In this document: positions 54,121 to 64,000 of the stretch, in pieces
Numbering within the stretch: the first letter of the stretch is position 1
Layout: every line of letters begins with the position of its first letter
DNA from: Euglena gracilis
Lineage: Eukaryota; Euglenida; Euglenophyceae; Euglenales
Direction of reading: 5' to 3'
DNA: 64,000 nt
NCBI GenBank assembly: GCA_039621445.1
Contig: CP154956.1
Coordinates: 95,794,406-95,858,405, forward strand
The notes under the pieces: generated by a model
What the model was told of the DNA's origin: nothing
Databases searched by the model: none
The model's input: only the letters and a program-made list of their open reading frames with translations
Made by a program: the position numbers and the translations under genes

Positions 54121-55010
54121 TATGTCCTGTGAAATGGAATGCTTTGAATCCCATGGGGCTGCAGATTTGTTGACCAAAAATTTTGTTAGGGAGTCTGTGA
54201 AAGCCCTTAAAAAGGGCAGGGCCGTGAGGTTGCACCTGATTTTGCCCAAAATGGCAGCTAACTGCCTTTTCGACATGAAATCTTTTTTCACTATTTTCCC
54301 AAGCTCCTTTTTTATTGTTTTAACTTTTTTGGGGGGAATTTGTAATTTTCCATGTTGGAAATTTAACTGGAAGCCGAAGTGGTTTACGACCTGTGTGGGC
54401 TCCAAGGTTGACTTTTTGACATTTATTTTGAACCCCGAGTCGATTAGGTCTCTTACAACCCTGTTCAAGTGTTTTTGCAATGTATTTTGAGTGGGGGCAA
54501 CCAGCAAAATGTCGTCCAGGTTGATGAAAACCTGGATTGCTTTTCTCCTCCAACGTTTTTCGAATGTCTTCATGACTGACATAAAAATTTGTGGGATCAC
54601 ATTTTAGGCCAAAACAGCCTGCCTGGAATTCCCAGGTTTGCCCCCCCACCTGATGCCTTAGAAAGGGTTTTAGGGTTGGGTTCACAGGAATGTGAAAATA
54701 TGCGTCTTTCAGGTCGATTTTGGCCGCCCAGTGGCCTTTCTCCAAAACTGGGAAAATGTTTTGAATGTGATCTAATTTGAAGGCTGTCACAGGAAAATTT
54801 TGGTTTATTTCCCTGCAGTCGCTGATGAACCTCCATTTCGTTTGCCCCCCCCTCTGGTTTTGATATCAGGAACCAGGGAATTAGATGTTGGGTTCCTGAA
54901 TCCTGAACTCTCTTTATGGACCCAGATTTTTCGTAATCCAACAGGATTTTTTCTGACTGTTTCAGGTCTACGTTGGCTCTGTTTTTTGGATGCGTGGACA
55001 ATTTTGGTGG
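54120..55010 (-). pseudogene. Reverse transcriptase (DIRS), frameshifted
   Basis: Copies the element RNA into DNA. In order: LLDYEKSGSIKRVQ and LIPWFLISKPEGG (N-terminal part), WAAKIDLKDAYFHIPVNP (motif A Asp), EFQAGCFGLKCDPTNF (motif B region), then INLDDILLVAPT, the YxDD box in the form LDD, and HFGFQLNF. At least two frameshifts separate these blocks. Confidence 0.85.
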
Positions 55011-56225
55011 TTTGACCCAAGGTGGTTGAATTCCATCTTTTATAAGTTGCCAGGTTGCTGGGGGGGGGGCAGTTTTCAGCCACCATTTTAGACTTTTTTG
55101 CAGTCTCTGGTGGAGGGGGGTGTCCCCCCACTTTTCCTCCATGGAATTTATTTATCCAATCAAATGATTTTCTGGGGGTTGGTGGGGGGTTGTGGGACAT
55201 TTCACAACCCTTTGTGTCCCTGGAGGTTGATCTTTTCCAAGATGCAATGGATGGGGGGGTGCATGCACTCACCCTCTCTCTGCTCCATCTTGTCCTTCGT
55301 GTTGTCTGATGACATACCATAGGGGGGCCACTGAGGGTCCCCCCCTTGATTTCTCCTTCCATGGGTAGAATTAAATGAATTGGGGGGTTGACCCCCTCGT
55401 CCTTTGCCCCCTCTGGGGCACCCTCCTGGGGCTGCTGGGGATGATTGATATAAATTTATTGGCACCTTAGCTTCTGGGGGGCCATTTCTGGACCACCCCT
55501 TTGGCCCCCATGGCCCTGTGAGTTCTGGCCGCCTTGGCCCTGAAGATAATGGCCACCATGGCCCTGCACTTCTTGGCCACCATGGCCGTGCAAATGAAAT
55601 TGATTCAAATTCTGGCCGCCTTGGCCATGATTTCCCCTCCCTGGGGCTGAGCTTGACGTCGGTCTCCAGCTCCACGTGAAATCTGGAGGGGCTGCTGTGC
55701 CCCCCCTTCTTCCCCTTGAGAGGGGTTGTTGTGTTAGAAAGTTTGGGGGGATTTGGCAGACCTTTTCTCCCTCTTCCTGAAGGGAATTGCTTCTGGAACT
55801 GGCCACCTTGGCCTCCACCTTGGCCTTGATTCCATCTTCTCCACTTCTGTTCGAATTGTGGTCTGGCGGCCGGGCGCCATTGTGGAACATGTCTTTGGAG
55901 TCCTGTGGTCTGCTGCTGTCCCATCTTGCTTTATTGGGCTCCAATGCCCAGGTGGTTCTGCTGGGCTGGGGGTTCCTTTCTGGCCACTGTGGCACACAGG
56001 CCGCGGCCGTCCCTGGGTGGGGTTTTCTGCCGGGAAATTTCTGAGACTGGGATCTGGGGGGGGAGGGGCGGCCACGGTTCGCCACATGTCGTCTGCACCT
56101 CCAGGTCGTCCGGCTGCCGCGGCGACAGCTGCTCCAGGTGGTTCACGTCGACCGCAAATTTCCAGCCTCTTCCCCACTTCATTGCTCATTGAAGTCAATT
56201 TTGAAATTGATATTTGACTTGTCAA
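55010..56225 (-). pseudogene. Gag-like region (DIRS)
   Basis: The 5' open region of the element. Blocks such as WKFAVDVNHLEQLSPRQPDD and a Gly/Gln/His repeat (GGQNLNQFHLHGHGGQEVQG and on) are protein-like but lie in different frames. Low-complexity, possibly nucleic-acid binding. Assigned by position only; no capsid motif was recognised. Confidence 0.55.
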
Positions 56226-56345
56226 TTGAAAATCATCTGGTTCGTCTACTTCTGAATATTCTTTTGATATTGACTTCTCCTTTTGGTTCTCCTTCGTTTT
56301 AAACTCAGTTCCTTTCTTCTGGGTTGTCGAAGGGCAATTTAAGGA

Positions 56346-56458
56346 TCAGCCAACTCCGGCGAAAAAGGCACCCGGCGAAAAAGGCACTAAGCAGGGACTC
56401 CTACCCCAGCGCAGCGAACAGTCACACAACAAACCGCCGGCGAGCAAGGCATGGCCTC
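56346..56458. repeat. DIRS right inverted terminal repeat
   Basis: Reverse complement of 51,976-52,071, with an added 17-bp unit (CACCCGGCGAAAAAGG). The outer edge continues to 56,489. Confidence 0.88.
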
Positions 56459-56494
56459 ACAAGGGCAAAGTGCGGAGCCCGAGGTGTCTGTGCA

Positions 56495-56895
56495 GGGCTT
56501 GGCGGTCTTAAAAAAAAACCTCTGGTGCCAGCCTTATAAAAATGGCCTCTGGTGGCCCTGGGAGGATGCCCCAGGGGGCATTCCCCTCCTTTTTTCCGAA
56601 ACTTGGGTGTGCGTGCGGGTTTGGGTGAAAGGATGCAATTCTTAATGATGGTCGATGCTATTATGGCCGAAAATTGTGTTCAGCCAGCTCTTGACCAAAG
56701 TCCTTCCACGCTTTCGGCGATGGTGCTGGCATTGTCTCGAAGCAGTTCTGATGAAATGTGATTTTGCAAGGTCAGCAAGAGGTTGGTTGAAAATGCCGAC
56801 GGTCAGAAGCAGTGTGAAAAAGGGGGGGAAACAGACGGCTTGCATACAGGGTGGCTGCAAAGCTCCTTTGGGTTTGTTTGCACTCCCCCACCTCC
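56495..56895. other. Single-copy DNA, weak coding
   Basis: A frame at 56,640-56,760 gives MMVDAIMAENCVQPALDQSP and more Ser/Leu-rich sequence before a stop. There is no donor and nothing recognised. Otherwise non-coding. Confidence 0.28.
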
Positions 56896-56900
56896 CATAT

Positions 56901-57212
56901 ACCATTGCTTAACACCTGTCCCCCCCCCCCCAGGGGGTGACTGACTGGTTTTTTCAGAGTGACTGACTGGTTTTCTGGCCAAGATCCCCCCCGGGGTGGC
57001 CCGAAAATGAAAAAAGTGGCTGGCCTAGCGCCGAAGGCGGCGGAAATTACTTTGGATATTTTGCGACTTTTTGGCAACAGTGCCTTGCCAACACAGACGC
57101 ATTCAAGAGTGGCCGATCCCCCCCCCCCCAGGGTGACTGGTTTTTTTGGGAAAAAATCACTGACTGGTTTTTTCAGACCCCCCCTCCCCCCCGGGAATCG
57201 CTAAGCAATGAT
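56901..57212. mobile_element. TIR element, ACCATTGCTT ends
   Basis: ACCATTGCTTAAC at the left, GCTAAGCAATGAT at the right, inverted. Interior has GTGACTGACTGGTTTT several times and C runs, like 2,822-3,151. Flanking ATAT/ATATG makes a TA or AT duplication possible. Confidence 0.62.
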
Positions 57213-57530
57213 ATGCTCCCATAACAGGTCAGAAGGTGGCCCTCACAAAATGCAATGCCGAGTTTTTAATGTCGACAATTTTCTCCAATTGCGACTTTTT
57301 TCTGTAAAAGACGTTGAAAAATTTGGCTCGATTTGATTTGGGGGGAGAAAACTGACTCAATTTTATCGGTCAAAGCCTTCAGCAAAACCAAGATGTTTCT
57401 TCGCTTTCAGAAGTGAATAACATCTCATCAGTATTGCTCACGCCCTGAGAGTTTCCCCACGGAGATGCCAAAGGTGTCTTGAAAAAAAAACCCAACCTCA
57501 GCGTCACACTCAGGAGAGCAGCAGGGGGGG

Positions 57531-57602
57531 ATGGAGAGACTGTGGGCAAATTCTCGCACAGGAATGAATGCCATTGACATCAGAGCCACAGAAAATCGGC
57601 AG
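57531..57602 (+). CDS. Candidate exon
   Basis: Preceded by GAGCAGCAG and a G run. The frame reads MERLWANSRTGMNAIDIRAT then ENRQ, with donor CGGCAG|GTGAGC. Good donor and protein-like sequence; the left border could lie upstream. Single-copy, unidentified. Confidence 0.42.
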
Positions 57603-57609
57603 GTGAGCC

Positions 57610-58130
57610 CGGAAGGAGGAAATGCAGACTTTGCCACACCAAGGATCCGGAGCTATCCCCCCCCAATGGCCAAACGTAAATTTGAGAAAATCATCCAGTG
57701 TTTTCAAAGCCACCCCATTCAGATGAAGGAATTCAATTTGACGAAAAGAAATTCAAAAGCAATGGTGTCCGGAAAATAATAACTACCTGCCCCCCCCCCC
57801 CCTGTCCACCAACCAGGCACCCACAACCCCCGACCATCCAATTCAAATCCAGCTAATTTCCATTAAGATAATATATACATAAAAATATAATTTCCCTTGC
57901 AATTGGGCGTTCACAAAAAACACCATTCATCCCTGGTGATATGTGGTTACAAGCACAGATATCTGACGCATCGATGCGGACCGAAAAAAAAGGACCTGAC
58001 TGCCGCAGCTGCTCAAATGCACAGGCTGGGGCACAGGGTGCCTGCGGCCTCAATGAAAAAAAACATTCTTTGGTCCAACCATATGGAGGCACCACAGACA
58101 CGCACCGGCATCCACCCACTGCTTACCCAC
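57610..58130. other. Non-coding, no gene seen
   Basis: C run at 57,789 and AT-rich sequence; short frames on both strands only. Confidence 0.4.
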
Positions 58131-58134
58131 CCAA

Positions 58135-58135
<1 letters not shown>

Positions 58136-58181
<46 letters not shown>
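58136..58181. repeat. (CA)n(GA)n microsatellite
   Basis: About seven CA followed by about fifteen GA units. Confidence 0.92.
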
Positions 58182-58185
<4 letters not shown>

Positions 58186-58213
58186 CATTGGAAAAGAACA
58201 AACCCTGCAAGGA

Positions 58214-58555
58214 AGACTTAAAATAAACCCCCCAAATATAAAAATCCCCCAAATACAACCCCCCCCCAAATATAAAACCCCCCCTGAGAACCTTGAAATC
58301 CCGCCCGAATATAAACCCCCCCTCCGGCGCGAAGCGCCGGAAAGAAAAATTTTCGACAAATTCTCTCCTGAAATTGTGATTTTTTGCAGATATGGGAACA
58401 ATTTTTTACCAAAAACATGTGAAAATTGCTCCTTTGCCCGAAAAATGAATTTTTTGGAACCCCAAGGGTGGGCGTATTTGTGATTTTGGACCGAAAAAGT
58501 GACTACTGGATCCCGCCGGGAAGTTGATTTTTCCAACCGAATATAAACCAGGGTG
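58214..58555. repeat. AAATATAAACCCCC element with hairpin
   Basis: Repeated AAATATAAA/CCCCC units at the left, the hairpin CCGGCGCGAAGCGCCGG at 58,324, A/T-rich interior and CCGAATATAAACC at the right. It resembles the AAATAATATCCCC family, but no inverted end pair was found. Confidence 0.45.
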
Positions 58556-58599
58556 TGACGTAGAGCTGAGCTCTTTGGGAGACCACCCCGGCTCGGCGA

Positions 58600-58780
58600 C
58601 CCAGCCCGGCCCGGCTCGGCGGCCCGGCGGCCCGGCGGCCCGGCCCGGCCGGCAGCCCGGCCCGGCCGGTGGCCCGGCGGCCCGGCGGCACGGCGGCCCG
58701 GCCCGGCCGGCGGCCCGGCGGCCCGGCCGGCAGCCCGGCGGCCCGGCGGCCCGGCGGCCCGGCCCAGCCACTCCGTGGAG
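58600..58780. repeat. CGGCC low-complexity tract
   Basis: Tandem CGGCCCGG, GGCGGCCC and CCGGCCGG units over 170 bp. Similar tracts at 59,815-59,990 and 61,738-61,815. Confidence 0.9.
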
Positions 58781-58809
58781 CTCTTTGGACTGAAGTGCAA
58801 GGGTTTTGG

Positions 58810-59235
58810 GCCCGAAAACGGGAGGCCAAAGGGTCAAAAATCGCTCATTTTTTGGCTATTTTCGGGTTTTCTGGGTTCGGGAGGCCAAAAAACATCGTTT
58901 CGGACAAAAAATTTTTTTCGATTTTTTTCGACTTTTTTGACCGGGTTTTAACCCAAAGTCAATGGGTAGGCGGCCCAAAACGGGGCACTGACGGTCGAAA
59001 AACGCTCATTTTCGGCTCAAAAATAGTTTTTCCGGGTCCAGGAGGCCAAAAAACATCGTTTCGGGCAAAAAATTTTTTTTCGATTTTTTTCGACTTTTTT
59101 GGCCTGGTTTTGACCCAAAGTCAATGGGTTGGCGGCCCAAAACGGGGCGCTGGCGGGTCGAAAAACGCTCATTTTTGGCTCGAAAACACTTTTTTCGGGT
59201 CCGGGGGGTCAAAAAACAGGGTTTTGGGCAAAAAA
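58810..59235. repeat. ~150-bp satellite units, array 1
   Basis: Three units with the order GGGTCCRGGAGGCCAAAAAA, TCGATTTTTTTCGACTTTTT, ACCCAAAGTCAATGGGTTGG, GGCCCAAAACGGGGCG, GGTCGAAAAACGCTCATTTT. Further arrays at 60,000-60,540 and 63,270-63,960. Confidence 0.85.
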
Positions 59236-59999
59236 AATTTGCCCCCAAAGTGAATAGCCTATAAGTTAGGGGACGATCCCTAGTTTCTCCAGAGCCTTTG
59301 GGTTACCCGCAACTCCCCGCCAGTCCGGAGATATGGCCCGAGCAAAAAAGTTGTCTACCGTTTTTTTTTCCGGGGAAATTGCAGGGTCATTTTGGGGTCA
59401 AAAAATCGAAAAATTCAAAATATCTCGAAAACGCTGCGGAGTTGCGAAAAAGTAAAGAGGACCTCATTCCACAACTTTGGGACGCCCGATCGATCGGTAT
59501 GCGCGGTTTGGGCCAACTCCTCGCCTAGCCCGAGATACGGCCATTTTGGGGTTTTGGGCCAGTTTTGCCAGTTTTGCCATTTTGGGCCCGTTCGGGGCCC
59601 GAAACCGTAAATTGACCGTATCTCGGGCTAGACGGGGAGTTGGGACCCAAACCAGGGGGTCAATCATGAGGTTTAGGGGGGGGGTTTGACCGTTTTTTGG
59701 GGTTCCCGGGGCCTGGTTGAGCGATTTTGGGTCATTTTTGGGTATTCGGGGACCCCTTCGGGAATCCGAGGGCGGCTGGGCGAGGGGGGGTCGGGTGGCA
59801 GGTCGGGACCCGACCCGGCTGGGGGCCTGGCGGCCCGGCCCGGCTCGGCCGGCGGCCCGGCGGCCCGGCCCGGCCGGCGGCCCGGCGGCCCAGCGGCGCG
59901 GCCCGGCGGCCCAGCGGCCCGGCCCGGCCGGCGGCCCAGCGGTCCGGTCGGCGGCCCGGAGGCGCCGCCCGGCCGGCGGCCCGGGAAAAACGGTCATTT

Positions 60000-60540
60000 T
60001 CGGTTCAAAAACAGGTTTTCCGGGTCCAGGAGGCCCAAAAACATCGTTTTTGGCAAATAAAAAAATTAAAAAAAATTTCTATTTTTTCGACTTTTTTGGA
60101 CCGGTATTGACTCAAAATCAATGGGTGGGCGGCCCAAAACGGGGCACTGACGGTCGAAAAACGCTCATTTTCAGCTCAAAAACAGTTTTTCCGGGTCAGG
60201 GAGGTCAAAAAACATGGTTTTGGGCAAAAAAATTTTTTTCGATTTTTTTCGACTTTTTTGGCCCGGTTTTGACCCAAAGTCAATGGGTTGGCGGCCCAAA
60301 ACGGGGCGCTGGTCGAAAAACGCTCATTTTTGGCTCGAAAACACTTTTTTCGGGTCCGGGAGGTCAAAAAACATGGTTTTGGGCAAAAAAAAATTTTTTG
60401 AATTTTTTCGACTTTTTGACCCAAAAAATGGCCAAATCCACCGGCCAGGGCGGGCCACAACCACGGTGGGCATGGAAGGGGGGGTCCGGGTCGGAAAATT
60501 TTTTTTCGCTCAAAAACACTTTTTTTGATGTTCTGAAGTG
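60000..60540. repeat. ~150-bp satellite units, array 2
   Basis: Four units like array 1, in the loop of the inverted repeat. Confidence 0.85.
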
Positions 60541-61404
60541 AAAAAAAGTGTTTTTGGGCAAAAAAAATTTTTCAAAATTTTGGGTCCCGACCTGCCACCC
60601 AACCCCCCCTCGCCCAGCCGCCCTCGGACCCACCGCAGGGGTCCCCGAATACCCAAAACTGGCCCAAAATCGCACAACCAGACCCCGGGAACCCCAAAAA
60701 ACGGTCAACCCCCCCCCCCCTAAACCTAGTGATTGACCCCTGGTTTGGGTCCCAACTCCTCGTCTAGCCCGAGATACGGCCAATGTGCGGTTTCGGGCCC
60801 CGAACAGGCCCAAAATGGCCAAAACTGGCCCAAAACCCCAAAACGGCCATATCTCGGGCTAGGCGAGGAGTTGGCCCAAACCGCGCATACCGATCGATAG
60901 GGCGTCCCAAAGTTGTGGAAGGACGTCCTCTTTACTTTTCCTCAACTCCACAGCGTTTTCGAGATATTTTGAATTTTTCGATTTTTTTTGCCCGGCAGCC
61001 CTCGAACCCCTGCAGGGGTCCCCGAATACCCAAAACTGGCCCAAAATCGCACAACCAGACCCCGGGAACCCCAAAAAACGGTCAAACCCCCCCCCTAAAC
61101 CTAATGATTGACCCCCTGGTTTGGGTTCCAGCTCCTCGTCTGGAGATACGGCCAATGTACGGTTTCGGGCCCCGAACAGGCCCAAAATGGCCAAAACTGG
61201 CCCAAAACCCCAAAACGGCCGTATCTCGGGCTAGGCGAGGAGTTGGCCCAAACCGCGCATACCGATCGATCGGGCGACCCAAAGTTGTGGAATGAGGTCC
61301 TCTTTACTTTTTCGCAACTCGGCAGCGTTTTTGAGATATTTTGAATTTTTCGATTTTTTGACCCCAAAATGACCCCTGTTGCCGGTCCAACAACTTTTTT
61401 TGAA

Positions 61405-61428
61405 AAAAAAAAAAAAAAAAAAAAAAAA
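61405..61428. repeat. Poly-A run
   Basis: About 24 consecutive A in the right arm; the left arm has only a T10 tract at the matching place (59,361). Confidence 0.9.
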
Positions 61429-61548
61429 CGGTAGACAACTTTTTTGCTCGGGCCATATCTCCGGACTGGCGGGGAGTTGTGGGTAACCCAAGGGCTCTGG
61501 AGAAACTAGGGATCGTCCCCTAACCTATAGGCTATTCACTTTGGGGGC

Positions 61549-61820
61549 CCGGAAATCCAATCACATCGATAATCCTCGGGTGCCCGGACCTACTCAGGGG
61601 GGGGTGGGGGGGGGCGGGGGGGGCGGGGGGGCGGGGGGGGCCGACCCCCCCTCCGGCCCCGGTTGTAAGCTTCGGTCTTACTCTAAATAGATAAGAGCTA
61701 AGCGACCAGGGGGTTACGTAGAGCTGAGCTCTTTGGGAGACCACCCCGGCCCGGCCCGGCCGGGCGGCCCGGCCGGCCGGCGGCCCGGGGCCCGGCGGCC
61801 GGCGGGGCCCGACCGGCGCA
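61549..61820. repeat. Module with GTAGAGCTGAGCTCTTTGG
   Basis: Holds CACATCGATAATCC, a long G/C run, TAAGCTTCGGTCTTACTCTA, and the palindrome-containing GTAGAGCTGAGCTCTTTGGG followed by CGGCC repeats. Closely similar to 63,085-63,270; a partial copy lies at 58,545-58,600. Confidence 0.8.
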
Positions 61821-61822
61821 TC

Positions 61823-62420
61823 ATGTGTCATGATGGCCATCATGGGTTATGATGGCCATCATGGGTCATGATGGCCATCATTGGTCATGATGGCCATGGG
61901 TCATGATGGCCATCATGGTCATGATGGCCATCATGGGTCATGATGGCCATCATGGGTCATGATGGCCATCATGGGTCATGATGGCCATCATGGGTCATGA
62001 TGGCCATCATTGGTCATGATGGCCATCATGGGTCATGATGGCCATCATGGGTCATTATGGCCATCATGGGTCATCCTGGCCATCATGCGTCATGATGGCC
62101 ATCAGGGTTAGGATGGCCAGCATTGGTCTTGATGGCCATCATGGGTCATGATGGCCAGCATTGGTCACGATGGCCATCATGGGTCATGATGGCCATCATT
62201 GGTCATGATGGCATCATTGGTCATGATGGCCATCATGGGTCACGATGGCCATCATGGGTCACGATGGCCATCATGGGTCACGATGGCCATCATTGGTCAT
62301 GATGGCCATCATTGGTCATGATGGCCATCATTGGTCATGATGCGCATCATGGGTCATGATGCGCATCATGGGTCATGATGCGCATCATGGGCCATGATGC
62401 GCATCATGACCATGATGGCC
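61823..62420. repeat. Palindromic 18-bp minisatellite
   Basis: About 33 units of GGTCATGATGGCCATCAT. Each unit contains the perfect palindrome CATGATGGCCATCATG. Variants are ATTGGTC for ATGGGTC, CACGATGG, and a final set with ATGATGCGCATCAT, also palindromic. Confidence 0.95.
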
Positions 62421-62434
62421 GTGATGGGCTGGGG

Positions 62435-63085
62435 GGGCGAAAACCGCCAATTTTCGGCTCGAAAACACTTTTTCCGGGTTCAGGAAGCCATTTTTTTCGA
62501 CTTTTTGGCCCGAAAACGGCTAAGTCGGACAGTGGGAAAAGTGTACAAAATGGTCCAAATTGGCGGAAAATGGACAGAACTCGGGCTGGGCAGGGAGTTG
62601 CGGGGAAATCAAAATACCAGTAGATAGGGCGTTCCAAGGGCTTCAATTTAGGTCTCCGGACATTTTTTTCAACTCCCCACCATTTTGGAGATATTTTGCA
62701 AAAACTGGTTTTTTGGCCCGTTTTGGGCTCCAAATGGCAGAGTCCCCCCATGGCGAAACCACAAAACGGCCATATCTCGGCCCAGGCGGGGAGTTGGCCC
62801 AAACCGCGCATACCGATCGATCGGGCGTCCCAAAGTTGTGGAATGAGGTACTCTTTACTTTTTCTCAACTCCCCAGCGTTTTCGAGATATTTTGAATTTT
62901 TCGATTTTTTTGACCCCCAAAATGACCCCTGTTGCCGGTCCAACAAAAGTTCTTTGAAAGAAAAAAACGGTACACAACTTTTTTGCTCGGGCCAGATCTC
63001 CGGACCGGCGGGGAGTTGGGGGCAAAGTGCGGGCTCTGGACAAACTAGGGACCCTCTCCTAACCTATAGGCTATTAACTTCTCGG
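62435..63085. repeat. Satellite and inverted-repeat fragments
   Basis: One partial ~150-bp unit (62,440-62,560), a third copy of the CCGCGCATACCGATCGATCG block (62,790-62,950), and a direct copy of 61,428-61,560 (62,965-63,080). Confidence 0.75.
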
Positions 63086-63269
63086 GTCCGGAAATCAGGT
63101 CACATCGATAATCCGCGGGTGCCCGGGCCTACTCAGGGGGGGGGCGGGGGGGGGGTCAGGGGGGGGGTTCGGGGGGGTGGTAAGCTTCGCTCTTACTCTA
63201 AAGAGATAAGAGCTCAGCGACCAGGGTGTGACGTAGAGCTGAGCTCTTTGGGGGACCATTCCGGCTCGG

Positions 63270-63960
63270 CCGGCGAAAAACGCTCATTTTCAGCTCAAAA
63301 ACATGTTTTCCGGGTCCAGGAGGCTCAAAAACATGGTTTTGGGCGAAAAATTTTTTTCGATATTTTTCGACTTTTTTGACCCGGTTTTGACCCAAAATCA
63401 ATGGGTTGGCGGCCCAAAAAGGGGCCCTGGCGGGTCGAAAAACGCTCATTTTCAACTCAATAACGCTTTTTCCGGGTCCGGGAGGCCAAAAAACATGGTT
63501 TTGGGCGAAAAATTTTTTTCGATTTTTTTCGACTTTTTTCACCCGGTTTTGACCCCAAAGTCAATGGGTTTGGCGAACCAAAACGGGGCGCTGGCGGGTC
63601 GAAAAACGCTCATTTCAGCTCCTCAAAAACCTTTTTCCGGGGTCCGTGGAGGCCAAAAAACATGTGTTTTGGGCGAAAAAAAATTTTTCGATTTTTTTCG
63701 ACTTCGTTTTGACCCGTTTTGACCCAAGTCCATGGGTCGGCGGGCCAAAACGGGGCGCTGGCTGGTCGGGGGTCGAAAAATGCTCTTTTCGCTCATTTTT
63801 TCACTCAAAAACATTTTTTTTTCCGGGTCCGGGAGCGCCCAAAAACATGGTTTTGGCGAAAAAAAAAATTGTTTCGATTTTCGATTTTTGATTTCGACTT
63901 TTTGGCCCGAAAACGGTAATTCAGTCGGACAGTGGAAAGTGCCAAAACGGCCATTTGGAC
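63270..63960. repeat. ~150-bp satellite units, array 3
   Basis: About five units continuing toward the window end, more diverged at the right. Non-coding; open frames here are by-products of the repeat. Confidence 0.85.
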
Positions 63961-64000
63961 CGAAAAACGGCCGTATCTCGGCTATCGGGCGGGAGTTGGC

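Larger units (their letters stand above)
51910..56489 (-). mobile_element. DIRS-type YR retrotransposon
   Basis: About 4.6 kb. It has inverted terminal repeats (51,976-52,071 and 56,346-56,458), an internal complementary region (52,204-52,309) that matches both outer edges, and, in order on the minus strand, Gag-like, RT, RNase H and tyrosine-recombinase reading frames. This arrangement is diagnostic of DIRS1-like elements, which replicate through a circular intermediate. The frames are broken several times, often at C/G runs. No target duplication is expected for this class. Confidence 0.9.
59241..61548. repeat. 2.3 kb inverted repeat
   Basis: The left arm (59,241-59,815) starts GCCCCCAAAGTGAATAGCCT and runs to GGCAGGTCGGGACCC. 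The right arm (60,582-61,548) is its reverse complement, starting GGGTCCCGACCTGCC and ending AGGCTATTCACTTTGGGGGC. The right arm holds an internal ~370-bp tandem duplication. The loop (59,816-60,581) contains a CGGCC tract and satellite units. Confidence 0.88.

Noticed and set aside
54023-54490. 155-residue plus-strand open frame
   Set aside because: Antisense to the RT/RNase H frames, which carry recognisable catalytic motifs.
58123-58800. 225-residue Arg/Gly/Pro open frame
   Set aside because: Product of the CGGCC tract and a GA/CA microsatellite.
61823-62420. Possible CRISPR-like array
   Set aside because: Units are contiguous with no unique spacers; a minisatellite in eukaryotic DNA.
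62375-63722. Several open frames in the satellite region
   Set aside because: They repeat with the ~150-bp unit and differ only by its mutations; no sign of coding.

Overview
This window looks like nuclear DNA from an intron-rich, repeat-rich eukaryote. The signs are short GC-rich exon-like islands 100-200 bp long with AG/GT borders, introns full of (GT)n/(CA)n microsatellites and long G or C runs, many small terminal-inverted-repeat elements, and a DIRS-type tyrosine-recombinase retrotransposon. No rRNA, no intact tRNA and no bacterial-style gene was found. The sequence does not fix the taxon: a metazoan or an alga with GC-rich exons both fit. Exon borders were read by eye and are approximate.

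Layout. (1) 1-6,590 is single-copy: AT-rich sequence, small repeats, then exon-like islands for acidic and proline-rich peptide. (2) 6,591-27,487 and 27,501-48,874 are two copies of the same ~21 kb, abutting at a 13-N gap. Both copies end exactly at the gap, which is what two overlapping contigs (probably two haplotypes) placed end to end would look like. They differ by scattered substitutions, homopolymer and microsatellite length, and several clean insertions. (3) 48,875-51,900 holds a hAT-like MITE, a scrambled DIRS fragment and a CAATTG minisatellite. (4) 51,910-56,489 is a DIRS element on the minus strand with inverted terminal repeats, an internal complementary region, and decayed Gag-like, RT, RNase H and tyrosine-recombinase reading frames. 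(5) 56,490-58,550 is mixed, with a TIR element and one exon candidate. (6) 58,550-64,000 is satellite-like: CGGCC tracts, ~150 bp units, a 2.3 kb inverted repeat and a palindromic 18-bp minisatellite.

Genes. The plus-strand islands between ~3.1 and 27.3 kb (again at 27.6-48.7 kb) read as a Pro/Ser/Ala-rich, then helical, Leu/Glu/Arg-rich polypeptide with an Asp-rich and a SUMO-interaction-like segment near the start. They may belong to one large gene or several. I could not assign a family, so no gene symbols are given.

Mobile DNA is the most informative content. At least six elements with CAGRG/CAGGC-type ends carry 8-bp flanking duplications (7/8 or 8/8 matches), as expected for hAT MITEs, and one lies only in the second copy. 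A separate group with C-run/G-run ends is flanked by GTA and includes two insertions with a precise empty site in the other copy. Elements of both groups share a short hairpin core, GGCGC-RAA-GCGCC. This shared core is the best candidate for something undescribed.
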